From Asticcacaulis taihuensis (GTDB taxonomy: Bacteria; Pseudomonadota; Alphaproteobacteria; Caulobacterales; Caulobacteraceae): a stretch of 64,000 bases of DNA. The notes under the pieces are model-generated. The model searched no databases. It was not told the origin of the DNA and worked only from the letters and a program-made list of their open reading frames with translations. Location: assembly GCF_900100255.1 (NCBI RefSeq), contig NZ_FMTS01000001.1, forward strand, positions 620,001 through 684,000, in the 5' to 3' direction. Each line of letters begins with the position of its first letter. Position 1 is the first letter of the stretch. Made by a program: the position numbers and the translations under genes. Positions 53,522-61,533 of this stretch are shown here, piece by piece.

Positions 53522-54883
53522 ATGACACAGGACGCGAAAGCCGCCGCCCCGCCGGGCTGGTTGGAAAAGATCAGTTACGGCTCAGGTGATTTCGGCTTCA
53601 ATCTCTACTGGACCACCATCAGCGCCTTTCTGCTGATCTTCTATACCGACAGTTTCGGCCTCAACGCCGCCGCCGCCGGCACCATGCTGCTGACCACAAA
53701 ACTGGTCGATGCCTTCGCCGATCCGATCATGGGCGCTGTGGCCGATCGCACCCGCACGAAATGGGGGCGTTTTCGCCCGTGGCTTTTGTGGGCCGCGGTG
53801 CCGCTGGCGGCCTCCGGCGTGCTGACCTTCACCACACCCGATCTCGACTCCACCGCCAAGCTGATCTACGCCTATGCCACCTTCGCCCTCATGATGGTCA
53901 TCTATTCGGTGATCAATATTCCTTATGGCGCCTTGTCCGGCGTGCTGACGAGCGAGCCGCAGGCACGTACCCAGCTCAACAGTTTCCGCTTCGTCGGCGG
54001 CTTCCTGGGTGGCACCTTCGTCACCTATATGACACCCAAGCTGGTCAAGGCGCTTGGCGGCGCCAATGAGGTGCTGGGCTGGCAACTGACCATGACCATC
54101 TACGGCGTCATCGCCTGCGTCCTGTTCGTTACCCTCTTCCTGACCGCGCGCGAACGCGTCGAACCGGTTGCTGAGCAAAAGGTCAGTCCATGGAAGGATA
54201 TCGGCGACCTGCTGCAAAACCGGCCCTGGCTGATCATGTTCGTCCTAGCCCTGGTGGTCATGGTCACGATCAGCACGCGCATGGGCGCCAGCGCCTACTA
54301 CATCAAATACTATGTTGGCCGCCCCGATCAAACGGGCTTATTCCTGACCGTATATGGCGGGGCCCTGGCCGCCGGTTCGCTAATCACGCCCCTGCTCACC
54401 CGCTTTATCGACAAGCGCCGGCTGCTGATCATACTGATGGTGCTGGTCGGCGTTCTCTCCTCGGTGTTCGTCTTCATCCCGAAGGACCAGATCGGCCTGA
54501 TGTACGCATTGCAGATCGCCATCGGCCTGTGCCTGGGGCCCAAATCCCCCCTCACCTTTTCGATGTATGCCGATTGCGCCGACTATAATGAATGGAAGAC
54601 CGGCCGCCGCGCCACGGCCATGACCTTCGCCGCCGCCACCTTTTCGCAGAAACTGGGCGGCGCCCTGGCCTCATTTGTCATCGCCAGCGTCCTGGCCAGC
54701 CTCGGTTATGTCGCCAACCAGGCTCAGAGCGGCGCTTCACAGACCGGCATTGTCTGGCTGGTGAGTGTCGTGCCCGGCGCCATGGCCCTGCTGGCCGCCG
54801 TCATCATGTGTTTCTATAACCTGACCGATAAACGCTTGGCCGATATCCAGGCCGCCCTTGCCGAACGGAAAGCCCAAACGTGA
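53522..54883 (+). CDS. GPH-family (MelB-like) sugar symporter 1
   Basis: 453 residues, twelve membrane helices. EKISYGSGDFGFNLYWTTISAFLLIFYTDSFGL is the GPH/MelB start, and KLVDAFADPIMGAVADRTRTKWGRFRPW holds the family motif with the Asp residues that bind the coupling cation. It imports glycosides with Na+ or H+. The ATG at 53522 has GGGA 4 bases upstream. Its TGA overlaps the GTG start of the GH94 gene (GTGA), a sign of translational coupling: transported sugar and phosphorylase belong together. Confidence 0.9.
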   Translation: MTQDAKAAAPPGWLEKISYGSGDFGFNLYWTTISAFLLIFYTDSFGLNAAAAGTMLLTTKLVDAFADPIMGAVADRTRTKWGRFRPWLLWAAVPLAASGVLTFTTPDLDSTAKLIYAYATFALMMVIYSVINIPYGALSGVLTSEPQARTQLNSFRFVGGFLGGTFVTYMTPKLVKALGGANEVLGWQLTMTIYGVIACVLFVTLFLTARERVEPVAEQKVSPWKDIGDLLQNRPWLIMFVLALVVMVTISTRMGASAYYIKYYVGRPDQTGLFLTVYGGALAAGSLITPLLTRFIDKRRLLIILMVLVGVLSSVFVFIPKDQIGLMYALQIAIGLCLGPKSPLTFSMYADCADYNEWKTGRRATAMTFAAATFSQKLGGALASFVIASVLASLGYVANQAQSGASQTGIVWLVSVVPGAMALLAAVIMCFYNLTDKRLADIQAALAERKAQT

Positions 54884-57216
54884 GCCTTGTAGACTTCTCC
54901 GCCGACCGCTGTACGCTTACCAGTCCGACCGCCCTGCCGCTGGCCGCCGGCTTCCTATGGAACCCGCATATGATGATCCACATGACGGCGCGCGGTTACA
55001 CCACGGCGCAGTTCATGCAGCCGGAGCCCAGCAAGTACGCCCGCGCTCAGATCATGGAGGCCAAACACTTCATGCTGCCGGAACAAGGCACCTATGCTCA
55101 CCATCCCGGCCGTTTCTTCTACGTCAAGGACCGCGAAACCGGCAGCCTGTTTTCCGCGCCCTATGAACCCGTGCGCGCACCGGTCGATTGCTTTGCATTC
55201 GAGGTGACACCAGCCGACATTCGCTGGACGATCGATCGTCCCGGCCTGCGCATCGAACTGACCCTGACCCTGCCGGTCGACGACGCCTGCGAACTGTGGG
55301 AAGTGCGCCTGACCAATACCGGCAAACGCGATCGTCAGGTCAGCTTTTATCCCGCCTTCCCGCTTGGCCTGATGAGCTGGATGAACCAGTCGGCCACCCA
55401 TGATCCGGCGCTCGGTGGCATCGTCGCCGATTGCGTGACACCCTATCAGAAAATCGAAGATTACTTTAAAAACAAGACTCTGAAGGACAAGGTTATCCTG
55501 CTGAGTGAACAGGCACCGCTGGCCTTCGAGACCCGGCAGGCCCGTTTTGAAGGCGAAGGCGGGCTGCACAAGCCCGACGCCATCATGGCCGTGCAGATGT
55601 CGGACGGCGTGGCGCTTTATGAAAATCCGATCGCCGCTATGCAGTTCGATCACAATCTGGCGAAAGACGAAAGCGTCACCCACCGCTTTCTGTTCGGACC
55701 GGCTTTCGATGAGGCCGAGATCAGCCGCCTGAAATCGCTTTATCTCTCCGAAGTCGGATTTGCCAAAGCCCGCGAAGCATATGCCGCCTATATCGCGGCC
55801 GGCACGAAAGCGATCGATATGGATACGCCCGATCCGCATCTCGATGCCTTCGTCAATAGCTGGCTGCCGCGCCAGGTCTATTATCACGGCGACACCAACC
55901 GCCTGAGCACCGATCCGCAGACGCGCAACTTCCTGCAGGATGCCATCGGCAGCGTGTACGTCAAGCCGGAAACGGCCCGCAAGACCCTGCTGAAGGCCCT
56001 CTCCCAGCAGCACGCCAATGGCTCCATGCCAGACGGCATCCGCATGTATGAAGGGGCCGAGCTGAAATACATCAATACGGTGCCGCATACGGACCACAGC
56101 GTCTGGCTGGCTCTGCTCATGGAAGCCTATCTCGACGAGACCGATGATTATGCGGTGCTTGATGAGCTGGTCTCCGACACCGAGACCGGCGAGGCTCGCA
56201 CGGTGCGCGACCGTATTTCCGCCGCCAATCAATGGTTGATGCAAGCGGTCGATCAGCGCGGTCTGAACTTTATCGATCAGGGCGACTGGAACGACCCAAT
56301 GAATATGGTTGGCTGGAAGGGCAAGGGCGTATCCGGCTGGCTGTCTTTGGCCACCGCCCATAGCTTACGTTTATGGTCGCAGATCCTGGAGCGCGACGGC
56401 CGGGACGGCAGCGCCTTCGCCTCGGCCGCAAAAGCCTTTAACGAAGCCATGAACACCCATCTGTGGGATGGCGACTGGTACGGACGCGGCATCACCGATG
56501 ACGATGTGAAATTCGGCGTCAAGGCCGATATCGAAGGCCGCATCTATCTTAATCCGCAGAGCTTCGCCCTGATGAGCGGCGCGGCCGATGCCGGCAAGCA
56601 GCAGCGCATGGTCGACGCCATCGCAGACCAGATGGAAACGCCCTATGGCGTCGAAATGATCGCGCCGGCCTATACGCACATGCGCGAGGACGTGGGGCGG
56701 CTGACACAGAAATTCCCCGGCGTGGCGGAAAATGGCTCGGTTTATAATCACGCGGCCATCTTCTATATCTACTCGCTATACCAGGTGAACGAGCCGGAAA
56801 AAGCGTTTGAATTATTGCGCAAAATGCTGACCGGACCGAACGATGAGGATTACCTGCGGCGCGGGCAACTGCCGGTCTTCGTACCCAACTATTACCGCGG
56901 CGCGCATCGCCAGCATCCGGAAGCCTCCGGCCGCTCATCGCACCTGTTCAACACCGGTACAGCATCCTGGCTTTATCGCAGCGTTATCGAAGGGCTGTTC
57001 GGCCTGAAAGGCTGCCGCGAGGGGCTGCGCATTCGCCCGCAACTGCCAGCCACTTGGCCATCGGCACAGGTCACGCGGCACTTCCGAGGCGCGACATTCG
57101 AGGTCGAGATCACGCGCGGCAGGCCCGGTCTTACAGTCGATGGACAGACGATGGCTGGAGACACGATTACCGATATCGTCGCCGGGAAAACCTATCATGT
57201 ACAGGTCGGCGTCTAG
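54880..57216 (+). CDS. GH94-family phosphorylase, cellobionate-phosphorylase-like
   Basis: 778 residues, no signal peptide, cytosolic. An N-terminal beta-sandwich (about 1-270) precedes an (alpha/alpha)6 barrel. QPEPSKYARAQIMEAKHFMLPEQGTYAHHPGRFFYVKD is characteristic of one GH94 branch; LSTDPQTRNFLQDAIGSVYVKPE, MPDGIRMYEGAELKYINTVPHTDHSVW and the catalytic-Asp motif QGDWNDPMNMVGWKGKG are seen. From memory these resemble cellobionic acid phosphorylase (products alpha-glucose-1-phosphate and gluconate) more than cellobiose or chitobiose phosphorylases. GTG start at 54880, coupled to the upstream symporter. Tail-to-tail with an exported lactonase. Confidence 0.72.
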   Translation: MSLVDFSADRCTLTSPTALPLAAGFLWNPHMMIHMTARGYTTAQFMQPEPSKYARAQIMEAKHFMLPEQGTYAHHPGRFFYVKDRETGSLFSAPYEPVRAPVDCFAFEVTPADIRWTIDRPGLRIELTLTLPVDDACELWEVRLTNTGKRDRQVSFYPAFPLGLMSWMNQSATHDPALGGIVADCVTPYQKIEDYFKNKTLKDKVILLSEQAPLAFETRQARFEGEGGLHKPDAIMAVQMSDGVALYENPIAAMQFDHNLAKDESVTHRFLFGPAFDEAEISRLKSLYLSEVGFAKAREAYAAYIAAGTKAIDMDTPDPHLDAFVNSWLPRQVYYHGDTNRLSTDPQTRNFLQDAIGSVYVKPETARKTLLKALSQQHANGSMPDGIRMYEGAELKYINTVPHTDHSVWLALLMEAYLDETDDYAVLDELVSDTETGEARTVRDRISAANQWLMQAVDQRGLNFIDQGDWNDPMNMVGWKGKGVSGWLSLATAHSLRLWSQILERDGRDGSAFASAAKAFNEAMNTHLWDGDWYGRGITDDDVKFGVKADIEGRIYLNPQSFALMSGAADAGKQQRMVDAIADQMETPYGVEMIAPAYTHMREDVGRLTQKFPGVAENGSVYNHAAIFYIYSLYQVNEPEKAFELLRKMLTGPNDEDYLRRGQLPVFVPNYYRGAHRQHPEASGRSSHLFNTGTASWLYRSVIEGLFGLKGCREGLRIRPQLPATWPSAQVTRHFRGATFEVEITRGRPGLTVDGQTMAGDTITDIVAGKTYHVQVGV

Positions 57217-58325
57217 GCCACCGCGCCGATAAATACCGGGATTGACACGTCGATTTTCTGGTCCTTTGGCGTCAGAGTGCCATCGTCATTGACCGCGAAG
57301 ACCACGAGATCATTGCTCTTCTGGTGCGCCACCACCAGGCGCTTTTGCGCTTCGTAAAGCGCGAAGAACCGCGGCCAGTTGCCGAGCGTCGGCGATATCT
57401 GGCGCAGGCTCAGGTGCGCGTCTGCGGCCACATCGAAAACGGCAATACTGTTATGGCCGCGATTGGAGACATAAAGCCGGTCAGCCGCTGCATTAAGCGT
57501 GATATGCGCGCAGAAGCTCTCGCCTGTGAAACCCGCCGGCAAAGGGCTGATCGTCTGGATGGCCTCGAACCGACCATTTGCAGTCTTTTTCAGGACAATG
57601 ACGACGCTGCTCAGCTCCGTCACCAGAAACGCATGAACGCCATCCGGATGGAAGGTCAGATGCCGTGGTCCGGCGCCGCCTGGCGCATGGTATGCCTCGA
57701 ATGCCTCCCCGACCTGGCCGCTGGCCGCATCGAAGCTGTAACCCAGCACCCGGTCGGTGCCGAGATCGACGCTGTAGATATGATCGCCGTGAAACTGCAC
57801 CCAGTGCGCGTGCGGTCCCTCCTGACGGTCCTTGTTCGGCCCCATCCCTTTGTTCTGGCGGTTGACGGGCGGCTGTTCCAAACCGCCCTCCGCACCGATT
57901 TTAAAGACAACAATATTTCCCGATGAATAGTTGGCGACCGCCAGATACCCGCCCGTGGGATCGACCGATGCATAGCAGGGCGCGGCCCCCTGGCTGGAGA
58001 CCTCATAGCTTTGTGTCCATGATTGATCATAGACACCAATGCGGCCGTCATCCTTTTCATTCAGCAGATAATAATGTTTCGAGACGGGGCTGTAGGCACC
58101 AAACGATACGTTTTCGATGGCCGGCACGGCGCTTCCCAGCGACCAGCTATCTGTCGCTGCGGTATAGGTCAGCGGATAGATGCCCTTCGCGCTATCCGAA
58201 CTGTAGGTGCCGACAAACAGGTTCAAATCCACCGCCTCTGCAAGAGCGAAGGCCGGCACGAACAGGGTGGCCGCCGTTCCGGCCAGGAACATCCGCCGGT
58301 CGGGCGTAAAGGATATGCGGCTCAT
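57213..58325 (-). CDS. Exported lactonase, 6-phosphogluconolactonase-type beta-propeller
   Basis: 370 residues. A twin-arginine-type leader (DRRMFLAGTAATLFVPAFALA) shows that it leaves the cytoplasm, so its substrate is unlikely to be cytosolic 6-phosphogluconolactone. The seven-bladed propeller of the lactonase family (PF10282 type) is plain: LFVGTYSSDSAKGIYPL, YLAVANYSSGNIVVFKI, GPHAHWVQFHGDHIYSVDLGTDRV, GAGPRHLTFHPDG, LYVSNRGHNSIAVFDV. It probably opens an aldonolactone in the periplasm. It converges with the GH94 gene, both stops sharing CTAG. Confidence 0.82.
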   Translation of the reverse strand: MSRISFTPDRRMFLAGTAATLFVPAFALAEAVDLNLFVGTYSSDSAKGIYPLTYTAATDSWSLGSAVPAIENVSFGAYSPVSKHYYLLNEKDDGRIGVYDQSWTQSYEVSSQGAAPCYASVDPTGGYLAVANYSSGNIVVFKIGAEGGLEQPPVNRQNKGMGPNKDRQEGPHAHWVQFHGDHIYSVDLGTDRVLGYSFDAASGQVGEAFEAYHAPGGAGPRHLTFHPDGVHAFLVTELSSVVIVLKKTANGRFEAIQTISPLPAGFTGESFCAHITLNAAADRLYVSNRGHNSIAVFDVAADAHLSLRQISPTLGNWPRFFALYEAQKRLVVAHQKSNDLVVFAVNDDGTLTPKDQKIDVSIPVFIGAVA

Positions 58326-58502
58326 GTCGTCCTCCTGAATTATGTATATGCACCCTAGTCGAGACTCTCCGCTTTACGCCAGCCCTTTTCGCGCCCGCAC
58401 AACTCGCCTGATGCGCGAAAACACCTTACCGTCTTTCCACTTCATTAAGGGATAGGCGTAACAATGACCGGCATTAAGTATGCCCCTGTGCCCTGAGTAT
58501 CC

Positions 58503-59894
58503 ATGCCACCCATTTCCAGCGACAAGGCGGCCCTGCACGCCTACGAACCGATACGTATCAGAGAGATCGCCAGCTACAGCCTGGGCGACACGGGTTTCAA
58601 CCTGTATTGGGCGCCGCTGTCCGCCTTCCTGATGGTCTATCTGAGCGATGTGGTGGGCCTTAGCCTTGTCAGCATCTCAACCCTGCTGATCACCATGCGC
58701 CTGATCAGTGCATTCGCCGATCCGGTATTTGGCGCCATCGCCGACCGCACCCGAACGGCTCACGGCCGCTATCGCCCCTGGTTCCTGTGGCTCTGCCTGC
58801 CGCTGGCGGCTTCCGCCATCATGTTCTTTTCCATCACCAATGCCCCCCCGGATGCGCGCCTGATTGGCGCCTATGTCGGCCTGATCCTGATGAACCTGAT
58901 CTATACGGCAGCCAATACCGCCTATAACGCTCTCTCCGGTGTCATTACCCCCGATTCCGTCCAGCGCGAACTGATCATGAGTTCGCGCTTCGGCGCCGCC
59001 TTCCTCAGCGCCGTCTTCATTACCTGGATCACGCCAAGGTTCATCGACTGGGCCGGCCGTGGCAATGCAGCACTGGGCTGGCAATTCGTCATGACTATTT
59101 ACGGCGTCATCGCTGTCGTCATCCTGGTCAACCTGTTCCTGCAAACGCACGAACGCTTTGCCTCCAACGCGCCTCCCAATGCCAACCCGCTGCTTGATGT
59201 CGCCGAACTGTTCAGGAACCGTCCCTGGGTGATCCTGTTCGGCCTTGCCGGCGTGGTGATGGCCGCTTCCATGCTGCGCACATCGATATCGCCCTATTTC
59301 ATGAAAGCCTATGCCGGCCGGCCCGACCTGGTCGTCAGTTTCCTGATGACCTTTACTCTGGGCCTCGCGGCGGGTTCGGTCAGCGTAGCCTTCGTGACTC
59401 GCGTAATGTCACGCCCCGCATCGATTGCCCTTATGCTGGGTATTGTTGCCCTGTCGGGGCTTGGCCTCTATCTCAGCGGACCGCACCAGATTCTCCTGAT
59501 GTTTGCCCTACAGGCAGTCAGTGGCGCCGCCTTCGGTTTCATCGGCACCCTGACCTTCGCCATGTATGCCGATACGGCCGATTTCAATGCCTGGAAAACC
59601 GGTCATCGCGCCACAGCCATGACCTATTCGATGATCATGTTCTCGAAAAAAGTCGGCGCCGCAGGTGCAGCCGCCTTTATCGGCTGGGCACTGGCGGGCT
59701 ATGCCGCCAACCTCCCGGTGTCGCCGCTGATCCTGGACAATATCCGCCTGCTCATGGGCTTGGCTCCCGCCATACTGGCCCTGGTCGGTATCGGTATCAT
59801 TGCCCTGTATGACCTGACGCCGGAAAAGGTCGTCAAGCTTCAGGCGCAATTGCTGGGCGGCCTTGGCCGGTCAGAATCTAGCCAGCTTCCTTGA
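58503..59894 (+). CDS. GPH-family (MelB-like) sugar symporter 2
   Basis: 463 residues, twelve membrane helices, paralogous to the symporter at 53522. IREIASYSLGDTGFNLYWAPLSAFLMVYLSDVVGL and RLISAFADPVFGAIADRTRTAHGRYRPW carry the same GPH motifs (Asp positions kept). Two GPH transporters in one locus suggest two related glycosides or an anomer pair. It ends 17 bases inside the 3' end of tacA (convergent overlap). ATG at 58503 is close to a weak ribosome site; an intergenic 177 bases separates it from the lactonase, divergent. Confidence 0.88.
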   Translation: MPPISSDKAALHAYEPIRIREIASYSLGDTGFNLYWAPLSAFLMVYLSDVVGLSLVSISTLLITMRLISAFADPVFGAIADRTRTAHGRYRPWFLWLCLPLAASAIMFFSITNAPPDARLIGAYVGLILMNLIYTAANTAYNALSGVITPDSVQRELIMSSRFGAAFLSAVFITWITPRFIDWAGRGNAALGWQFVMTIYGVIAVVILVNLFLQTHERFASNAPPNANPLLDVAELFRNRPWVILFGLAGVVMAASMLRTSISPYFMKAYAGRPDLVVSFLMTFTLGLAAGSVSVAFVTRVMSRPASIALMLGIVALSGLGLYLSGPHQILLMFALQAVSGAAFGFIGTLTFAMYADTADFNAWKTGHRATAMTYSMIMFSKKVGAAGAAAFIGWALAGYAANLPVSPLILDNIRLLMGLAPAILALVGIGIIALYDLTPEKVVKLQAQLLGGLGRSESSQLP

Positions 59895-61329
59895 CCAGAC
59901 CTTCGAGGCCGCAGTCGCGCACCTTGCGATAAAGCGTCGAACGGCCAATGCCCAGACGACGGGCCACTTCCGACATATGGCCGGCATAGACGCCGATGGC
60001 GTGCTCGATCAGGTCGCGTTCAATATCTTCCAGCTTGCGCAGGTGGCCGGCCTCATCAAGGATACGCACCGGCGCATCATGCAGGGCATCCTGATCGTCA
60101 GGCATATGCGCGACCGTGGACAGCGTCATTGGCTCCATGACCGGCATGGGCGCCACCTGACCGCTGATGGCCGGGAAATCGAACGCCTGCAAATGCGGGC
60201 TGTCGGCCAGGACGATGGCGCGATAGACGGTATTTTCAAGCTGGCGGACATTGCCCGGCCAGTCATAGGCGCACAGAAGCTGCATGGCCTCGGCCGATAC
60301 GCCGCTGATGCGCTTGCCTTCTTCCACGTTAAAGCGGCGGATGAAGTGGTCGATCAACGCCGGAATATCGTCACGGCGTTCACGTAATGATGGCGCTTCG
60401 ATCGGGAAAACATTGAGACGATAGAACAAATCCTCGCGGAAGGCGCCGGCCTTCACCTGATCCGCCAGGTTGCGGTTAGTCGCCGAAATAATACGGACAT
60501 CGACCTTGACCGGGCGCTTGGAACCGACCGGATCGATCTCACCTTCCTGCAAGGCGCGCAGCAGCTTGACCTGCATGTCGAGCGGCAGTTCGCCCACCTC
60601 ATCGAGGAACAGGGTGCCGCCATTGGCTTCCTGGAACTTGCCCAGGTGCTTGTCGGAGGCGCCGGTGAAAGACCCTTTTTCGTGGCCGAACAGAATGGAT
60701 TCGACCAGATTTTCCGGCAGGGCGCCGCAGTTGACCGCTACGAAAGGCTTGCCGGCGCGCTCAGAGGAGCCCTGGATGGCGCGGGCAATCAGTTCCTTTC
60801 CGACGCCGCTTTCGCCGAGGATCAGCACTGGAATGGACGATTTGGCGGCGCGTTCGCCCAGACGGCGCACGAGCGCCATCGGGCCGGACGTGCCGATCAG
60901 GTCATCGAAGGAAATACGGTTGCCGGTGTGTTTCTTCAGGCGCGCCACCTCGGCGACCATATCACCCATCTGCAGGGCATTCCGCACGCTGACCAGAATG
61001 CGTTCCGGTGAGGCTGGCTTGATGAAGAAGTCCTGGGCGCCTGCCTGCATGGCCTTGACCACGGTATCGATGCCGCCGGAAGCGGTCAGCACCACCACGG
61101 GGGTGCGGATACCGGCGGCGCGGATTTCCTTCAGCGTGTCGATGCCAGACTGGCCCGGCATGACGAGATCGAGGATGACCGCGTCGATGCCCGAATTCTG
61201 CGACAGGCGCTCATAGGCTTGCGCGCCATTTTCCGCGTGAAGCACCGAGAAGCCTTCGCGTTCCAGCACCGCCTGAATCAGGCGGCGCTGCGTCGGATCA
61301 TCGTCACAGATCAGGATCGTTTTCGCCAT
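59878..61329 (-). CDS. tacA: TacA-like NtrC-family response regulator
   Basis: 483 residues. Receiver domain (1-120) with phospho-Asp54 (AVILDLVMPG). AAA+ domain (about 145-385) with LGESGVGKE (Walker A), HEKGSFTGASDKH (the sigma-54-contact loop, GSFTGA form), GTLFLDEVGELPLDMQ (Walker B) and the C-terminal Fis-type helix-turn-helix MSEVARRLGIGRSTLYRKVRD. It closely resembles Caulobacter TacA, which acts with sigma-54 on stalk and pole genes such as staR and spmX. GGTGGA lies 7 bases before the ATG at 61329. gapR and pepF lie near tacA in Caulobacter too, as I recall. Confidence 0.85.
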   Translation of the reverse strand: MAKTILICDDDPTQRRLIQAVLEREGFSVLHAENGAQAYERLSQNSGIDAVILDLVMPGQSGIDTLKEIRAAGIRTPVVVLTASGGIDTVVKAMQAGAQDFFIKPASPERILVSVRNALQMGDMVAEVARLKKHTGNRISFDDLIGTSGPMALVRRLGERAAKSSIPVLILGESGVGKELIARAIQGSSERAGKPFVAVNCGALPENLVESILFGHEKGSFTGASDKHLGKFQEANGGTLFLDEVGELPLDMQVKLLRALQEGEIDPVGSKRPVKVDVRIISATNRNLADQVKAGAFREDLFYRLNVFPIEAPSLRERRDDIPALIDHFIRRFNVEEGKRISGVSAEAMQLLCAYDWPGNVRQLENTVYRAIVLADSPHLQAFDFPAISGQVAPMPVMEPMTLSTVAHMPDDQDALHDAPVRILDEAGHLRKLEDIERDLIEHAIGVYAGHMSEVARRLGIGRSTLYRKVRDCGLEGLVKEAG

Positions 61330-61499
61330 ATCAATATCCACCATCGTTCTGATTGGGCCATGCCGATATTTCCGGACACGGCTTATTTTGGGACAAACCT
61401 ACCCCTGTGAGGTGAAAATCAGGTGTAGACCTATAGTTAATGTCCCGTTTTCGCACCGACCAATTCCCGCCTTTGCGTAACGGCCGTAGAAAATGCGCG

Positions 61500-61509
61500 C
61501 CCCCCCCCC
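61500..61509. repeat. Homopolymeric C10 tract
   Basis: Ten C residues in a row between the divergent tacA and pepF genes, 25 bases before the pepF start. Runs of this length are rare outside contingency loci and prone to slippage; sequencing error is also possible. Confidence 0.6.
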
Positions 61510-61533
61510 TCGATTTTTCATGGCTTTATCGCT

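Noticed and set aside
54955-56361. Long open frame (468 codons) on the minus strand inside the GH94 gene
   Set aside because: It is a shadow of the GC-rich GH94 codons: its composition is Gly/His/Arg-rich, it has no recognisable motif, and the plus-strand GH94 protein is full length with clear catalytic motifs.
57213-58325. Cytosolic 6-phosphogluconolactonase of the pentose phosphate pathway
   Set aside because: The fold fits, but the twin-arginine-type signal peptide argues against action on a phosphorylated cytosolic lactone.
61437-61451. TTAA-N7-TTTT upstream of tacA as a CtrA box
   Set aside because: Two of four bases in one half differ from TTAA, so the match is too poor even though tacA is a CtrA target in Caulobacter.
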